A DNA stretch of 64,000 bases from Negativibacillus massiliensis (GCF_900148495.1 NZ_FTRU01000008.1:1-64000), one strand, 5' to 3'; numbered from the stretch's first letter, positions 44,395-52,977 are shown. The notes: generated by a model from the sequence alone, not told the origin. Made by a program: numbers and translations.

Positions 44395-44640
44395 TTAAGC
44401 GGTAAACTTGTCGATAATCGAAACAAGAATGGTCAGAGCAAAGAAGACAACAGTCAGAATCTTTGTGCCTTTTACCAGCAAAGCGTCTCTGGTTCTGCCA
44501 TAGTTACGATTAACCGCTTCAGACTGGCCGCCGGTCAGGGCAGACATGCCTCTCTTGCTTTCCTGCATGGAAACAAGAGCGATGATCATAATGGAAGCAA
44601 GAATCAGAACAATACCACAGATGATATCAATTACGCCCAT
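44395..44640 (-). CDS. secG: preprotein translocase subunit SecG
   Basis: An 81-residue membrane protein with two hydrophobic segments (residues ~2-24 and ~55-77), joined by a loop rich in Ser, Gly and Arg (ESKRGMSALTGGQSEA). It is the accessory subunit of the SecYEG channel. AGGAGG lies 7 bases before the ATG at 44640; the frame opens upstream but without a binding site. Promoter at 44721-44749. Confidence 0.93.
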   Translation of the reverse strand: MGVIDIICGIVLILASIMIIALVSMQESKRGMSALTGGQSEAVNRNYGRTRDALLVKGTKILTVVFFALTILVSIIDKFTA

Positions 44641-44720
44641 GGGAAACCTCCTAATGATAAACAAATCAGCGGAAACTGCTAAATGAACAGACTTCTCCCG
44701 CATCATAACCTAACTTAATT

Positions 44721-44749
44721 ATGATAGCACAAGGCGGATTTTTTTTCAA
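44721..44749 (-). promoter_or_regulatory. promoter of secG
   Basis: On the - strand TTGAAA (44744-44749), 17 bases, TATCAT (44721-44726). Confidence 0.7.
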
Positions 44750-44819
44750 GGGCTTGTGCTTCTCAAAAAATATTTTTTTGCATGAATAAAGGAAAAAAAC
44801 AAGCACAAACTATAATTGT

Positions 44820-45015
44820 TTCACCCATTCCTTGTTAGATAAAGCGTTTGCGGGATGAAAGCCGGCACACCTCTTTTCGGTGGAAGGCATAAATCCCGGA
44901 AAGGGGAAACAAAAAATCCGGTTATCACTCCTTTTCCTGTTTCGAAAGAAGGGATACCGGTAAAAAGAATCCGGTATCCACAATCTTCATCCGGCTTTCG
45001 TCCCGCACTTTTTGG
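44820..45015 (+). ncRNA. candidate structured RNA
   Basis: A near-perfect 16-bp closing stem, 44850-44865 with 44991-45006, is followed at once by ACTTTTT. Inside are a perfect 9-bp hairpin GGATACCGG / CCGGTATCC (44952-44979) and a weaker GGAAAGG / CCTTTTCC pairing. A TATAAT lies at 44811-44816, although no good -35 is seen. The adjacent gene is a tRNA with its own promoter, so this could be a stand-alone RNA. A 6S-like RNA is one possibility; nothing specific confirms it. Confidence 0.45.
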
Positions 45016-45138
45016 GAAAAGCGGAAGAACAGTTTTGTAAGGGTTGGAACACTGACTCTAAGAAACGTTTTGAGAAGAATGGAAAACGGATTCTTTTTTT
45101 ATGTACAGACAGAAGATCGAAAGAATCTGGGATAGGAC

Positions 45139-45167
45139 TTGACTTCTTGTGGAAAATATTGTATCAT
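45139..45167 (+). promoter_or_regulatory. promoter of tRNA-Leu
   Basis: TTGACT (45139-45144), 17 bases, TATCAT (45162-45167), 26 bases before the tRNA. Confidence 0.8.
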
Positions 45168-45193
45168 ATTACAGTACTTTTTATAAGGAAAAT

Positions 45194-45280
45194 GCCGCTG
45201 TGGTGGAATAGGCAGACACAAGGGACTTAAAATCCCTCGGAGTAAAATCCGTACCGGTTCAAGTCCGGTCAGCGGCACCA
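45194..45280 (+). tRNA. tRNA-Leu (anticodon TAA)
   Basis: 87 bases with encoded CCA. Acceptor GCCGCTG pairs with CAGCGGC; the anticodon loop CTTAAAA in stem AGGGA/TCCCT gives TAA, reading UUA. The long variable arm (CGGAG..CTCCG-type, class II) and GGTTCAAGTCC T-arm are intact. Confidence 0.97.
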
Positions 45281-45318
45281 AAAAAATGCCAGACCCTAAT
45301 AGGTCTGGCATTTTTTTG
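45281..45318 (+). terminator. terminator after tRNA-Leu
   Basis: AAAAAATGCCAGACC / GGTCTGGCATTTTTTT hairpin. The following 45319-45529 contains a short remnant of repeat sequence (GCTTGAAGCTGGACAC, shared with copy 3) and no gene. Confidence 0.93.
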
Positions 45319-45529
45319 GTATAAAATAGAAACGGACTTGAACCATTCAAGCTCCGGTCAGCTTACTAGCTTGAAGCTGGACACAATATCGCAACTCTGC
45401 TCATTTTATGATAAAATTGATAGGAACGGAATTTTTTGCTCAAAGCCACAATAAAAAGGGTCTCTGTTTTACACTTTAAAGGTAGGAAGGCTGTGTTTTT
45501 AAAAAACTTCTATGAAAGGGAGAGGCAGA

Positions 45530-45928
45530 ATGAAGAGCAAGAAATATGCTGTTATTGTAATCGTGATCATTTTGCTGGTATTGGCAGCTGTTATGATGAT
45601 GGGAAAGCGCCCATTTCGATCTTTGAAGGCAGAGCAGATTGCCTCCATGACGGTAACATTGACACCGCCGGATGTGACAATCGAACTGGAACCAGAACAA
45701 ATACAGCAGGCAGCAACGTTGATTTCCCAAATTGTTACCTATCAAAAGGATCAATCTTATACCGATTATGCAGGGCAAGGTGTGATATTTACTATTACTA
45801 TGACCGATGGAACAAAACATTCTATTATGGGGTATAACCCGTTTGTAGTGATTGATGGGGTCGGTTACCGTACCAAACAGGAACCATGTGAACAGCTCAA
45901 TCGTTTTGCAAATGAACTTTTGGGATAA
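45530..45928 (+). CDS. hypothetical membrane-anchored protein
   Basis: A 132-residue protein with one N-terminal membrane segment (residues ~6-25, YAVIVIVIILLVLAAVMM) and an extracytoplasmic part of about 100 residues rich in beta-strand-forming residues. No cysteine suitable for a lipoprotein box, so it is probably a signal anchor. No family recognised. AAAGGGAGAGG precedes the ATG at 45530. A strong terminator follows. Confidence 0.8.
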   Translation: MKSKKYAVIVIVIILLVLAAVMMMGKRPFRSLKAEQIASMTVTLTPPDVTIELEPEQIQQAATLISQIVTYQKDQSYTDYAGQGVIFTITMTDGTKHSIMGYNPFVVIDGVGYRTKQEPCEQLNRFANELLG

Positions 45929-45946
45929 ATAAGGATGAAGCAGAAG

Positions 45947-45979
45947 AAAAGTGTCCGCATTATGCGGACACTTTTCTTT
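45947..45979 (+). terminator. Rho-independent terminator
   Basis: AAAAGTGTCCGCATTATGCGGACACTTTT, written in arms AAAAGTGTCCGCAT / ATGCGGACACTTTT, then CTTT. Confidence 0.92.
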
Positions 45980-46318
45980 GTGAAATGCTATTTTATAATA
46001 AGAGGGTCAGAAAGAGGATAAATTTCATAGCCATAATAATTTTGCAGAAATCCCAGAGTTTGTAATTTATACAATGGGTAATGGCTATTTTTTGACTGTT
46101 GAGGAAAAGCGAAAAAAATGTGAAAAGTCGTGTGGAAAAGTTAAACTATACTAATATAGTATTCTTGTAAGTCTTGTCATAAGCCCCCAACAAAAACAGG
46201 ATATTTTTGTACCATTCCCAAAATCTTGTGGATCTCAAAAAAAGATGGAAAGTGAACTAGAGGGGATTAAGCGTCAAAAATCATAGGTTTTCTTTTATTT
46301 GCTTCCATTTTCTCTGAC

Positions 46319-46347
46319 TTGACAATACCCAGATATAGTGGTATAAA
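46319..46347 (+). promoter_or_regulatory. promoter of the nrdD operon
   Basis: TTGACA (46319-46324), 17 bases, TATAAA (46342-46347), ~109 bases before nrdD. The ~475-base upstream region is AT-rich; it holds a dyad ACTATA-N4-TATAGT (46145-46160) and two ACAAAGT-type direct repeats (46360, 46385) near the leader. A regulator such as NrdR is expected for this pathway, but I do not see a convincing NrdR box. Confidence 0.65.
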
Positions 46348-46455
46348 TGACAAGGCAACACAAAGTATTGATGAAAACGCCAATACAAAGTGTATACTTG
46401 CTTTAATATTTGCAGATAAATGAATTTTTAGGTTACGATAGAGAAGGGGATTGGC

Positions 46456-48741
46456 ATGATAACAAAAGTCATCAAACGAGACGGTCGTGTCGTCGATTTT
46501 GACAGCGGCAAGATTCTTGCAGCGATCGAGAAATCAATGAAAGCAGCCGGCTGTACGGCGTCACAGGGAGCAGCAGCGGTGACAGAAGCGGTCAGCCGCC
46601 ATCTGGATGAACATTATCAGCAGACCCCACCAAAGATTGAAGAGATCCAGGATATTGTGGAGCACGAGCTGATGCGCATGGGATTTGACGAGGTAGCAAA
46701 GCAGTATATTCTCTACCGTGCAAATCGTACCCGTATTCGTGAGGCGAACACAAGCCTGATGAAAACCATCGATGAGATCACCAAGGTGGATGCAAGACAG
46801 AGCGATGTAAAGCGCGATAACGCAAACATCGACGGCAATACTGCAATGGGCAGCATGCTCCAGATCGGTACTGCTGGTGCAAAAGCATACAATGAGGCAT
46901 ATCTGTTAACTCCACAGCAGGCAAAGGCTTATCGTGAGGGTGATATCCATATCCACGACTTTGATTTTTACTCGCTGACCACTACCTGCACCCAGATTGA
47001 TATTGTTAATCTGTTCGATGGCGGATTCTCTACCGGTCACGGATTTTTGCGTGAGCCACAGAGTATTCAGAGCTATGCAGCGTTGGCAGCAATTGCAATT
47101 CAGTCCAACCAGAACGATCAGCACGGTGGTCAGAGTATTCCAAACTTTGATTACGGTATGGCTCTGGGCGTTGCAAAGACCTTCCGCAAGGCTTACACCA
47201 ATAAGCTGACCGAAGGTCTGGAAGATTTCCTGGATACTGAAGACGAGAAGGATAATGTTACTAAAATCCTTGCAGATGTGAAGGAAGCTACCGGCATGTC
47301 CCCACGTCTGGAAACCGATGCAGAAAAATTTGATGCAGCAGTATCCGAACAGATCACAAAGAAATACAACATTCCACAGGAAAAAGCAGCTCACCTGGTT
47401 GAGGTAGCTCGCCGCAGAGCAAACCGCAAAGCGGATCGTGACACCTATCAGGCAATGGAGGGCTTTGTACATAATCTGAACACCATGCATTCCCGTGCAG
47501 GTGCACAGACTCCATTCAGCTCGATCAACTACGGAACTGACACTACCCCAGAGGGCAGAATGGTTATCCGCAATATCCTGCTTGCAACTGACGCAGGTCT
47601 GGGACATGGCGAAACCTGTATCTTCCCAATCCACGTATTTAAGGTAAAAGAAGGGGTTAACTACAACGAGGGCGATCCAAACTACGATCTGTTCAAACTC
47701 TCCTGCAAAGTAAGTGCAAAGAGACTGTTCCCGAATTACATCTTCCTGGATGCTCCATTTAACCTCCAGTACTATAAACCAGGACGTCCGGAAACAGAAG
47801 TAGCAACTATGGGATGCCGTACCCGCGTTATGGGCAACGTTTATGACCCATCCAGAGAGATCAGCTATGGCAGAGGAAACCTGTCCTTTACTTCGATCAA
47901 CCTTCCACGTCTGGCAATCGAAGCAAACCACGACGAAAAGGTCTTCTATCAGAAGCTGGATGAGATGCTGGATCTGGTGGCAAACCAGCTGCTGGACCGT
48001 TTTGAAATTCAGGCATCCAAACGCGTATATAACTACCCATTCCTGATGGGACAGGGTGTATGGCTCGACAGTGACAAGCTCGGACCAAATGACGAGGTTC
48101 GTGAAGTGCTCAAGCACGGCACACTTTCGATTGGTTTCATCGGTCTTGCAGAAACCCTGACCGCTCTTTATGGTCATCACCACGGCGAAAGCGATGAGAT
48201 GCAGCAGAAAGGTCTGGAGATTGTCCGTTACATGCGTGCTTACTGCGACAGAAGAAGCCAGGAAACCAAGATGAACTTTACTTTACTTGCAACACCGGCA
48301 GAGGGCTTGTCCGGCAGATTTATCCGTATGGATAAAAAACGCTACGGAATCATTCCGGGTGTTACAGACCGTGACTATTATACAAACTCCTTCCATGTTC
48401 CGGTATGGTACAACATCAGTGCATTTGAGAAGATCCAGAAGGAAGCACCATACCATGCACTGACCAATGCAGGTCATATTAGCTATGTTGAGCTGGATGG
48501 AGATACCTCCAACAACGTAGATGCGTTTGAATCGGTTGTTCGCTGCATGCACGATGCAGGAATCGGTTATGGTTCGATCAACCATCCGGTTGACCGTGAC
48601 CCGGTTTGCGGCTATGTCGGTGTAATCGGCGATGTATGCCCACGCTGCGGCAGACGCGATGGTGAAGCAATCAGCCCAGAAAAGCTGGCACAGCTTCGCA
48701 AACAGTATCCGGATATCCCAACATTCCGCGGTATTGAATAA
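46456..48741 (+). CDS. nrdD: anaerobic ribonucleoside-triphosphate reductase, catalytic part lacking the glycyl-radical segment
   Basis: A 761-residue class III reductase making dNTPs without oxygen. The N terminus is an ATP-cone (TKVIKRDGRVVDFDSGKILAAI), followed by the ten-stranded barrel with NLNTMHSRAGAQTPFSSINYGTD. Near the end it has DPVCGYVGVIGDVCPRCGRRDGE, the zinc-binding region, where the first of the usual four cysteines is an aspartate. The protein then stops about 25 residues later, before the C-terminal RRxxGYL glycyl-radical loop that normal NrdD proteins carry. That segment is encoded by the next gene. GAAGGGGAT precedes the ATG. First gene of a three-gene operon. Confidence 0.95.
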   Translation: MITKVIKRDGRVVDFDSGKILAAIEKSMKAAGCTASQGAAAVTEAVSRHLDEHYQQTPPKIEEIQDIVEHELMRMGFDEVAKQYILYRANRTRIREANTSLMKTIDEITKVDARQSDVKRDNANIDGNTAMGSMLQIGTAGAKAYNEAYLLTPQQAKAYREGDIHIHDFDFYSLTTTCTQIDIVNLFDGGFSTGHGFLREPQSIQSYAALAAIAIQSNQNDQHGGQSIPNFDYGMALGVAKTFRKAYTNKLTEGLEDFLDTEDEKDNVTKILADVKEATGMSPRLETDAEKFDAAVSEQITKKYNIPQEKAAHLVEVARRRANRKADRDTYQAMEGFVHNLNTMHSRAGAQTPFSSINYGTDTTPEGRMVIRNILLATDAGLGHGETCIFPIHVFKVKEGVNYNEGDPNYDLFKLSCKVSAKRLFPNYIFLDAPFNLQYYKPGRPETEVATMGCRTRVMGNVYDPSREISYGRGNLSFTSINLPRLAIEANHDEKVFYQKLDEMLDLVANQLLDRFEIQASKRVYNYPFLMGQGVWLDSDKLGPNDEVREVLKHGTLSIGFIGLAETLTALYGHHHGESDEMQQKGLEIVRYMRAYCDRRSQETKMNFTLLATPAEGLSGRFIRMDKKRYGIIPGVTDRDYYTNSFHVPVWYNISAFEKIQKEAPYHALTNAGHISYVELDGDTSNNVDAFESVVRCMHDAGIGYGSINHPVDRDPVCGYVGVIGDVCPRCGRRDGEAISPEKLAQLRKQYPDIPTFRGIE

Positions 48742-48786
48742 GCCTATTAAAAAGTAATTGAAATAAAGATAAAGGAGAAATGATTT

Positions 48787-48951
48787 ATGTCCGCAATGCA
48801 GAGACAGTCCACAGTAGGAAAAGATGTTAGCTTTGAAAGAATCCGCCGTATTACCGGTTATCTGGTTGGTACCATGGATAAATGGAACGACGCTAAGAAG
48901 GCAGAAGAGCATGACCGTGTAAAACATGGCCTGTCCTGCGGCTGTAAATAA
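48787..48951 (+). CDS. separate glycyl-radical subunit of anaerobic ribonucleotide reductase
   Basis: A 54-residue protein: after a short start, FERIRRITGYLVGTMDKWN and EEHDRVKHG match the extreme C terminus of NrdD, with the radical-bearing glycine in RRITGYL. The C terminus ends in CGCK. It lies 45 bases after nrdD and 2 bases before nrdG, preceded by AAAGGAG, so it is a proper gene, not a frameshift remnant: nrdD is in a different frame and ends in a normal stop. It would have to dock on NrdD and be activated by NrdG. Split glycyl-radical 'spare parts' such as YfiD give a precedent. Confidence 0.88.
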   Translation: MSAMQRQSTVGKDVSFERIRRITGYLVGTMDKWNDAKKAEEHDRVKHGLSCGCK

Positions 48952-48953
48952 TC

Positions 48954-49472
48954 ATGAGCATTAATGTAGCGGGAATCGTCGGCGAAAGTATCGTGGATGG
49001 TCCTGGAATCCGACTGACGGTATTTTGTCAGGGATGTCCGCATCACTGTCCAGGCTGCCAGAATCCGGAGACCTGGGAGTTCAGTGAGCGCACCAGAATG
49101 GAACCACAGGATATTTTGTCGATGGTAAAGAAAAATCCTCTGATCCGTGGGGTTACTCTCTCAGGAGGAGAACCATTTTCTCAGGCAGCAGAACATGCAG
49201 AACTTGCAAAACTGCTGCATGAAAACGGCTATGAGGTTGCGGCATACAGCGGCTATACCTTTGAACAGCTGCTGGACGGTACGCCGGAACAGATGAAGCT
49301 CTTGGAAAATATTGATATTCTGGTGGACGGACCATTTTTGATGGAACAGAGAACGCTGGAAGCACGTTTTCGCGGAAGCAAAAACCAGAGAATTATCAAT
49401 GTTCCGCAGAGCCTGAAAGAACACCGGGCGGTGCTGGAAACAGCAGAGCGCTGGGTTGGAGAAAGCAAATAA
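48954..49472 (+). CDS. nrdG: anaerobic ribonucleotide reductase activating protein
   Basis: A 172-residue radical SAM activase that uses S-adenosylmethionine and a [4Fe-4S] cluster to form the glycyl radical on NrdD. The cluster motif is CQGCPHHCPGC (residues ~24-34), read as CxxxCxxC within it, and GGEPFSQ is the SAM-binding strand. Length is typical. It starts 2 bases after the small glycyl-radical gene, so the two are tightly coupled. A hairpin ACAGGGA..TCCCTGT (49484-49511) follows without a T run. Confidence 0.95.
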   Translation: MSINVAGIVGESIVDGPGIRLTVFCQGCPHHCPGCQNPETWEFSERTRMEPQDILSMVKKNPLIRGVTLSGGEPFSQAAEHAELAKLLHENGYEVAAYSGYTFEQLLDGTPEQMKLLENIDILVDGPFLMEQRTLEARFRGSKNQRIINVPQSLKEHRAVLETAERWVGESK

Positions 49473-49540
49473 TGAAAAAAGATACAGGGATGGTGCAAAA
49501 GCCGTCCCTGTCTTGCTATTAGGGAAAAGGAGGAAAACAG

Positions 49541-50164
49541 ATGATTGATCAGTTAAAGCAGGTTGGTATCCTGTACGGAGAAGGAAAGGATTGCCAGATT
49601 ACAGGAGAAAATATTAAGAGTGCAGATTATTCTAAAATGAGCAAAGAGGAAGTAGAGGAGTTTTGCCAGTCTCTGGAAATTTTGCTGGCAGTTGGAATAG
49701 AAGGGGAGATCGATTCCCTGATTGAAGAATGCCCGTGTATGCTCCTGTGGTTTGCTCAGAGTGCACCGGAGATTTTGCCGGAGAAATATGACGCAGCTTT
49801 CGTAAAGACCTCACAGAACGACGAACAGGATGTTGTGCGCCTGTTTGCTATGCTTGCCCAGCAGACACTGGAAGAAGGCTTTGATGTGTTTGGTCAATTG
49901 GAGGATATCATTATTCGTTTTACAAACTTTACCCATGAAGAGCCTTGTGAAGAACGCAGCCTGCTTTTGTGGCTGGGAAGTGATATTTTGGAAGCAAGTC
50001 AACAGCAGCAAGAATTTTTAAACAGAGCACAGCAGCTCTCTCAAGAAGCAGAGGAACAGGGAATTGAGTTTTTCTGTTCGCACAGCTTGGCAGAGCAGGA
50101 TGCTGAGACGAAAGCGCCTGTTATGATTTTGTTTGCAGCAGAAGAAAAAATGGTGGAAGAATAA
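49541..50164 (+). CDS. hypothetical acidic protein
   Basis: A 207-residue, strongly acidic, mostly helical protein without signal peptide or membrane segment. No catalytic motif or family recognised. Three cysteines (for example CPCML near residue 64) are present but not arranged as a metal site. AAAGGAGG precedes the ATG. It follows the nrdD operon by 68 bases and may be read through from it; a terminator closes it. Confidence 0.75.
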   Translation: MIDQLKQVGILYGEGKDCQITGENIKSADYSKMSKEEVEEFCQSLEILLAVGIEGEIDSLIEECPCMLLWFAQSAPEILPEKYDAAFVKTSQNDEQDVVRLFAMLAQQTLEEGFDVFGQLEDIIIRFTNFTHEEPCEERSLLLWLGSDILEASQQQQEFLNRAQQLSQEAEEQGIEFFCSHSLAEQDAETKAPVMILFAAEEKMVEE

Positions 50165-50198
50165 AAAATCCCCCTCGTTATGAGGGGGATTTTTTATT
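50163..50198. terminator. bidirectional terminator
   Basis: AAAAATCCCCCTC / GAGGGGGATTTTTT hairpin between convergent genes. Confidence 0.92.
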
Positions 50199-50685
50199 CC
50201 GTTTTTAGGTTTTCATCCACAAAATGAATTGCCTGTACACAAGTATCCGAAACCATATCCAAAAGAGCGTCACAGTCTATATGTGCAGGATTAGCTTCAA
50301 TGGGAAATTTTACGATGTAATCCAGGTGATCGGGATCTGGTGTCAGGAAAACAGGAAGAGAAGATGGCATCAAAAGGTTATAATATTGGCGCTGGATCTG
50401 CCTGTTGCATCCGGAAATCCATACTTCAAATCGAAAATCAGAATGAACAAAAACAACTACAATCTTGAGTCCCATCTGTTTGAGGGTATCATCTGAAAAC
50501 TGAAAGTAGGAATATTCCATATTGTTTTCTACAATATTCTCCTGAAAATGAAAAGAGGAAAATCGTGTTTGCAGATTGATCCGAAGACAGCGAAAAAGAC
50601 GAATAAATTCCTGATAACCTTTTTGGAGATTTGTATTTTGAATTAAATTCTGATATTCCTCAAGAAATTTGTAATTAAACGACAT
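50194..50685 (-). CDS. hypothetical protein downstream of the RpiR regulator
   Basis: A 163-residue soluble protein of unknown family. The N-terminal half is helical (YQEFIRLFRCLRINLQTRF), the second half alternates strands (KIVVVFVHSDFRFEVWISG). It starts 14 bases after the stop of the RpiR-type gene on the same strand, so it is probably in the same transcript, though no clear Shine-Dalgarno sequence is seen. Base composition is AT-rich. Confidence 0.75.
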   Translation of the reverse strand: MSFNYKFLEEYQNLIQNTNLQKGYQEFIRLFRCLRINLQTRFSSFHFQENIVENNMEYSYFQFSDDTLKQMGLKIVVVFVHSDFRFEVWISGCNRQIQRQYYNLLMPSSLPVFLTPDPDHLDYIVKFPIEANPAHIDCDALLDMVSDTCVQAIHFVDENLKTE

Positions 50686-50699
50686 AAAAATACAATTTG

Positions 50700-51560
50700 T
50701 TATTTTAAATTGTTTGTATTTGACGCGTTTGCATTGCTCAAATCCCGGCTGCGGTAGTCCGGTCCAAGATCGATAACCAGATAGGACAACAGCAAGTTTG
50801 CCATCGCCATCGGCAGAGTCAGCGAGTTATAGAAAACGCGGGTTGCAGTGTAGCAAACAAGCAGATGCTTGCTGTACTGTGCTGTTGGGGAAGAGACGCT
50901 GTCTGTGATAGTGAGGATAGTTGCTCCATGAGAAAATGCGTTTTTAGCAATACTTGCCAATGGATAATAATATTTTGGAAAAGCGATAAAGATGACCAGA
51001 TCCTGTGAGGTGAGCATATCCAGCTTATCCTGTGTATCGTTAAGATCGGTCAGATCGATTAAGCATACATCAAAATAGAGAAGCTTTAAGCGGGCATACA
51101 GGAATTCTGCCAGGACATGTGAAATATCATGAGCACAGATAAAGATGCGTTTTGCGCCGCGGATCGCTTCGGCAGCAGAGATAATAGAAAGCAGATCCAG
51201 GGAAGAGAAAAAGCGCTGGCTAGCTTCCGCTTCTTCCCGGCAGATTTGACGGAGAAGTTCGGATTTTCCCTCCACATCGGTGATAGTAGCATCCGGAACA
51301 AAATACTGTGGGGAGGAAAGCAACTTAACCATACTCTGGGTATATTCACGAAAGGCTGCTTTCATCTCAAGGAAGTTGGAATATCCCAGTTTCTGGCAAA
51401 ATCTAAGCAGAGTCAGTTCGGAAGAGGAAGTTTTCTGGCTCAAATTAGCCAGTGTAATATAGGCGATGTCTTCCGGAGATTCCAGCAGAATGTCGGCAAT
51501 ACTCTTCTGCTTACGAGTCATTTCGGGATAAAGGTTGTGAATTTTCTGAATAACGTCCAT
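50700..51560 (-). CDS. MurR/RpiR family transcriptional regulator
   Basis: A 286-residue regulator. The N-terminal ~77 residues form the RpiR helix-turn-helix (AYITLANLSQKTSSSELTLLRFCQKLGYSNF), and residues ~110-250 a SIS sugar-phosphate binding fold (KRIFICAHDISHVLAEFLYARL). RpiR proteins usually respond to phosphosugars. It lies upstream of the pcp cluster in chromosome order but on the same strand and downstream in transcription, with a 185-base gap, so it may or may not control that cluster. AGGAAATC precedes the ATG. Confidence 0.9.
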   Translation of the reverse strand: MDVIQKIHNLYPEMTRKQKSIADILLESPEDIAYITLANLSQKTSSSELTLLRFCQKLGYSNFLEMKAAFREYTQSMVKLLSSPQYFVPDATITDVEGKSELLRQICREEAEASQRFFSSLDLLSIISAAEAIRGAKRIFICAHDISHVLAEFLYARLKLLYFDVCLIDLTDLNDTQDKLDMLTSQDLVIFIAFPKYYYPLASIAKNAFSHGATILTITDSVSSPTAQYSKHLLVCYTATRVFYNSLTLPMAMANLLLSYLVIDLGPDYRSRDLSNANASNTNNLK

Positions 51561-51745
51561 AGATTTCCTGTCCTTTTTGAAATAAATTTATTCTGATTGA
51601 AAAGTGTAAACCAATGAAAAGAAAAGCAAAAGCTTTATTTATTTAGATTGTACAGGAAAAGTCAAAAAATGTAAAGATGTTCTGTAGAACAACCAAATAG
51701 AACAAAAAGCCTGTTTTTCCAGATCAAAAAACAGGCTTTTACAAA

Positions 51746-52255
51746 TTATTTCTTTTCCAAGGGAAAAATGAGGTCGATGGAAGGAAGCCCAATCTGGCTG
51801 CGGCGGTCGTACAGCTCGATGGAATCAATGCCGTCAACCACCTTGTAACCGGAGTCCGGAAGCCATTTTTCAAAAAAATAGTGTTTTGCTTTTGCTACAT
51901 TTAAAGTAAGGTTTTCTGGAACGGAAAAATCTACCTGGATGTGGGCATACAGTCCGGGCTGAAGCTTTTTTACAATAAAAGGAGGTTCCTGTTCTTCAAT
52001 ATCAACCCATGCTCCAAGAAAGTAAGAAAAATTGCCTGTTTCATCCGGTGTTGTTGAGATGACCATGGTACCGCTTGGGTTGGAAAGCTCCCTGAGCTCG
52101 GACTGATGCTGCTGAACTTTTTTCTGAAGTTGAGAAACATCTTTTTTCATGCTTTTTCGACAGGTTGTGATCTCCATACCGGCAATTAATCGAACATTGT
52201 CATACTCTTTGATTCTGACAGAAAATGGTTGCTTTTTTTTAAAGAAAGAAAACAT
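51746..52255 (-). CDS. GyrI-like effector-binding domain protein
   Basis: A 169-residue stand-alone protein with features of the GyrI/BmrR ligand-binding fold (RIKEYDNVRLIAGMEI at the start, PSIDLIFPLEKK at the end) and no DNA-binding domain. The C-terminal half resembles the effector part of the AraC-type gene at 41446. Such proteins may bind or sequester small hydrophobic molecules. GGAGGTTTT precedes the ATG. A terminator separates it from pcp. Confidence 0.7.
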   Translation of the reverse strand: MFSFFKKKQPFSVRIKEYDNVRLIAGMEITTCRKSMKKDVSQLQKKVQQHQSELRELSNPSGTMVISTTPDETGNFSYFLGAWVDIEEQEPPFIVKKLQPGLYAHIQVDFSVPENLTLNVAKAKHYFFEKWLPDSGYKVVDGIDSIELYDRRSQIGLPSIDLIFPLEKK

Positions 52256-52270
52256 ACAAAACCTCCTAAG

Positions 52271-52304
52271 AGAAAACGTGTCCCTGAAGTATGAGGGACA
52301 CGTT
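52271..52304 (-). terminator. terminator after pcp
   Basis: AACGTGTCCCT / AGGGACACGTT hairpin with TTTTC on the - strand side, between pcp and the GyrI-like gene. Confidence 0.85.
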
Positions 52305-52311
52305 CCAGTTA

Positions 52312-52953
52312 CTAATGGGTAGCACCACTTGCAGCAGTGATGTCATGTTCATTTTCAATTGCAGCCTCAACGCAGAGTGCAAGACCTTTGCTCATCTCTT
52401 CGATGGTCATGGAAGCCATGTTTGGATGATTTTGGATGGTTGCATATGGAACATGGATGAAACCGCCGCGTGCATTTGGGAACTCATGTTTGAGCTGATA
52501 CAGCAGATGGTACATCAGGTCATTGCAGACATAGGTTCCAGCAGTGTTGGAAATTGCAGCAGGAACACCATTGTCCATCATTTTCTTAACCATTGCCTTT
52601 ACAGGAACGGTTGCAAAGTATGCATCAGGACCGTCTTCATAGATTTTTTCACCCTGTGGGCAGTTACCTTCGTTGTCTGGGAAACCGGTTGGGCAATCTT
52701 CACAGTTGATTGCAACACGTTCAACGTTCATGGAAGTTCTGCCGCCAGCCTGTCCAACCAGAATAACAATGTCTGGTTTTTCAGCGCGTACAATTTCCTG
52801 AACAGTCTGACCGCCTTTACGGAATACAACAGGAATTTCTTTCTTTACGATCTGAGCGCCTTTGATTTCATCTGGGAGCAGGCGAACTGCCTCAAAAGAT
52901 GGATTCATTGTTTCTTTGCCAAAAGGCTGGAAACCAGTAACAACAACTTTCAT
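52312..52953 (-). CDS. pcp: pyroglutamyl-peptidase I
   Basis: A 213-residue cytoplasmic cysteine peptidase (C15) removing N-terminal pyroglutamate from peptides. The catalytic triad is readable: glutamate in the MNVERVAIN segment, cysteine in ISNTAGTYVCND and histidine in GFIHVPY. Length is standard. AAAGGAG lies 8 bases before the ATG. It ends a run of genes DUF969-DUF979-M29-pcp on the - strand; the product of its reaction, 5-oxoproline, links to the transport proteins there. Confidence 0.95.
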   Translation of the reverse strand: MKVVVTGFQPFGKETMNPSFEAVRLLPDEIKGAQIVKKEIPVVFRKGGQTVQEIVRAEKPDIVILVGQAGGRTSMNVERVAINCEDCPTGFPDNEGNCPQGEKIYEDGPDAYFATVPVKAMVKKMMDNGVPAAISNTAGTYVCNDLMYHLLYQLKHEFPNARGGFIHVPYATIQNHPNMASMTIEEMSKGLALCVEAAIENEHDITAASGATH

Positions 52954-52977
52954 GGTACATTCTCCTTTACGTTTTAT

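Noticed and set aside
44855-45040. Open reading frame of 61 codons between secG and tRNA-Leu
   Set aside because: It lies within the long inverted-repeat structure, has no ribosome binding site, and its apparent coding content is explained by the hairpins.
46145-46400. Possible NrdR boxes upstream of nrdD
   Set aside because: The ACTATA-N4-TATAGT dyad and ACAAAGT repeats do not fit the 16-base NrdR consensus or the usual ~31-base spacing, so no regulator was assigned.
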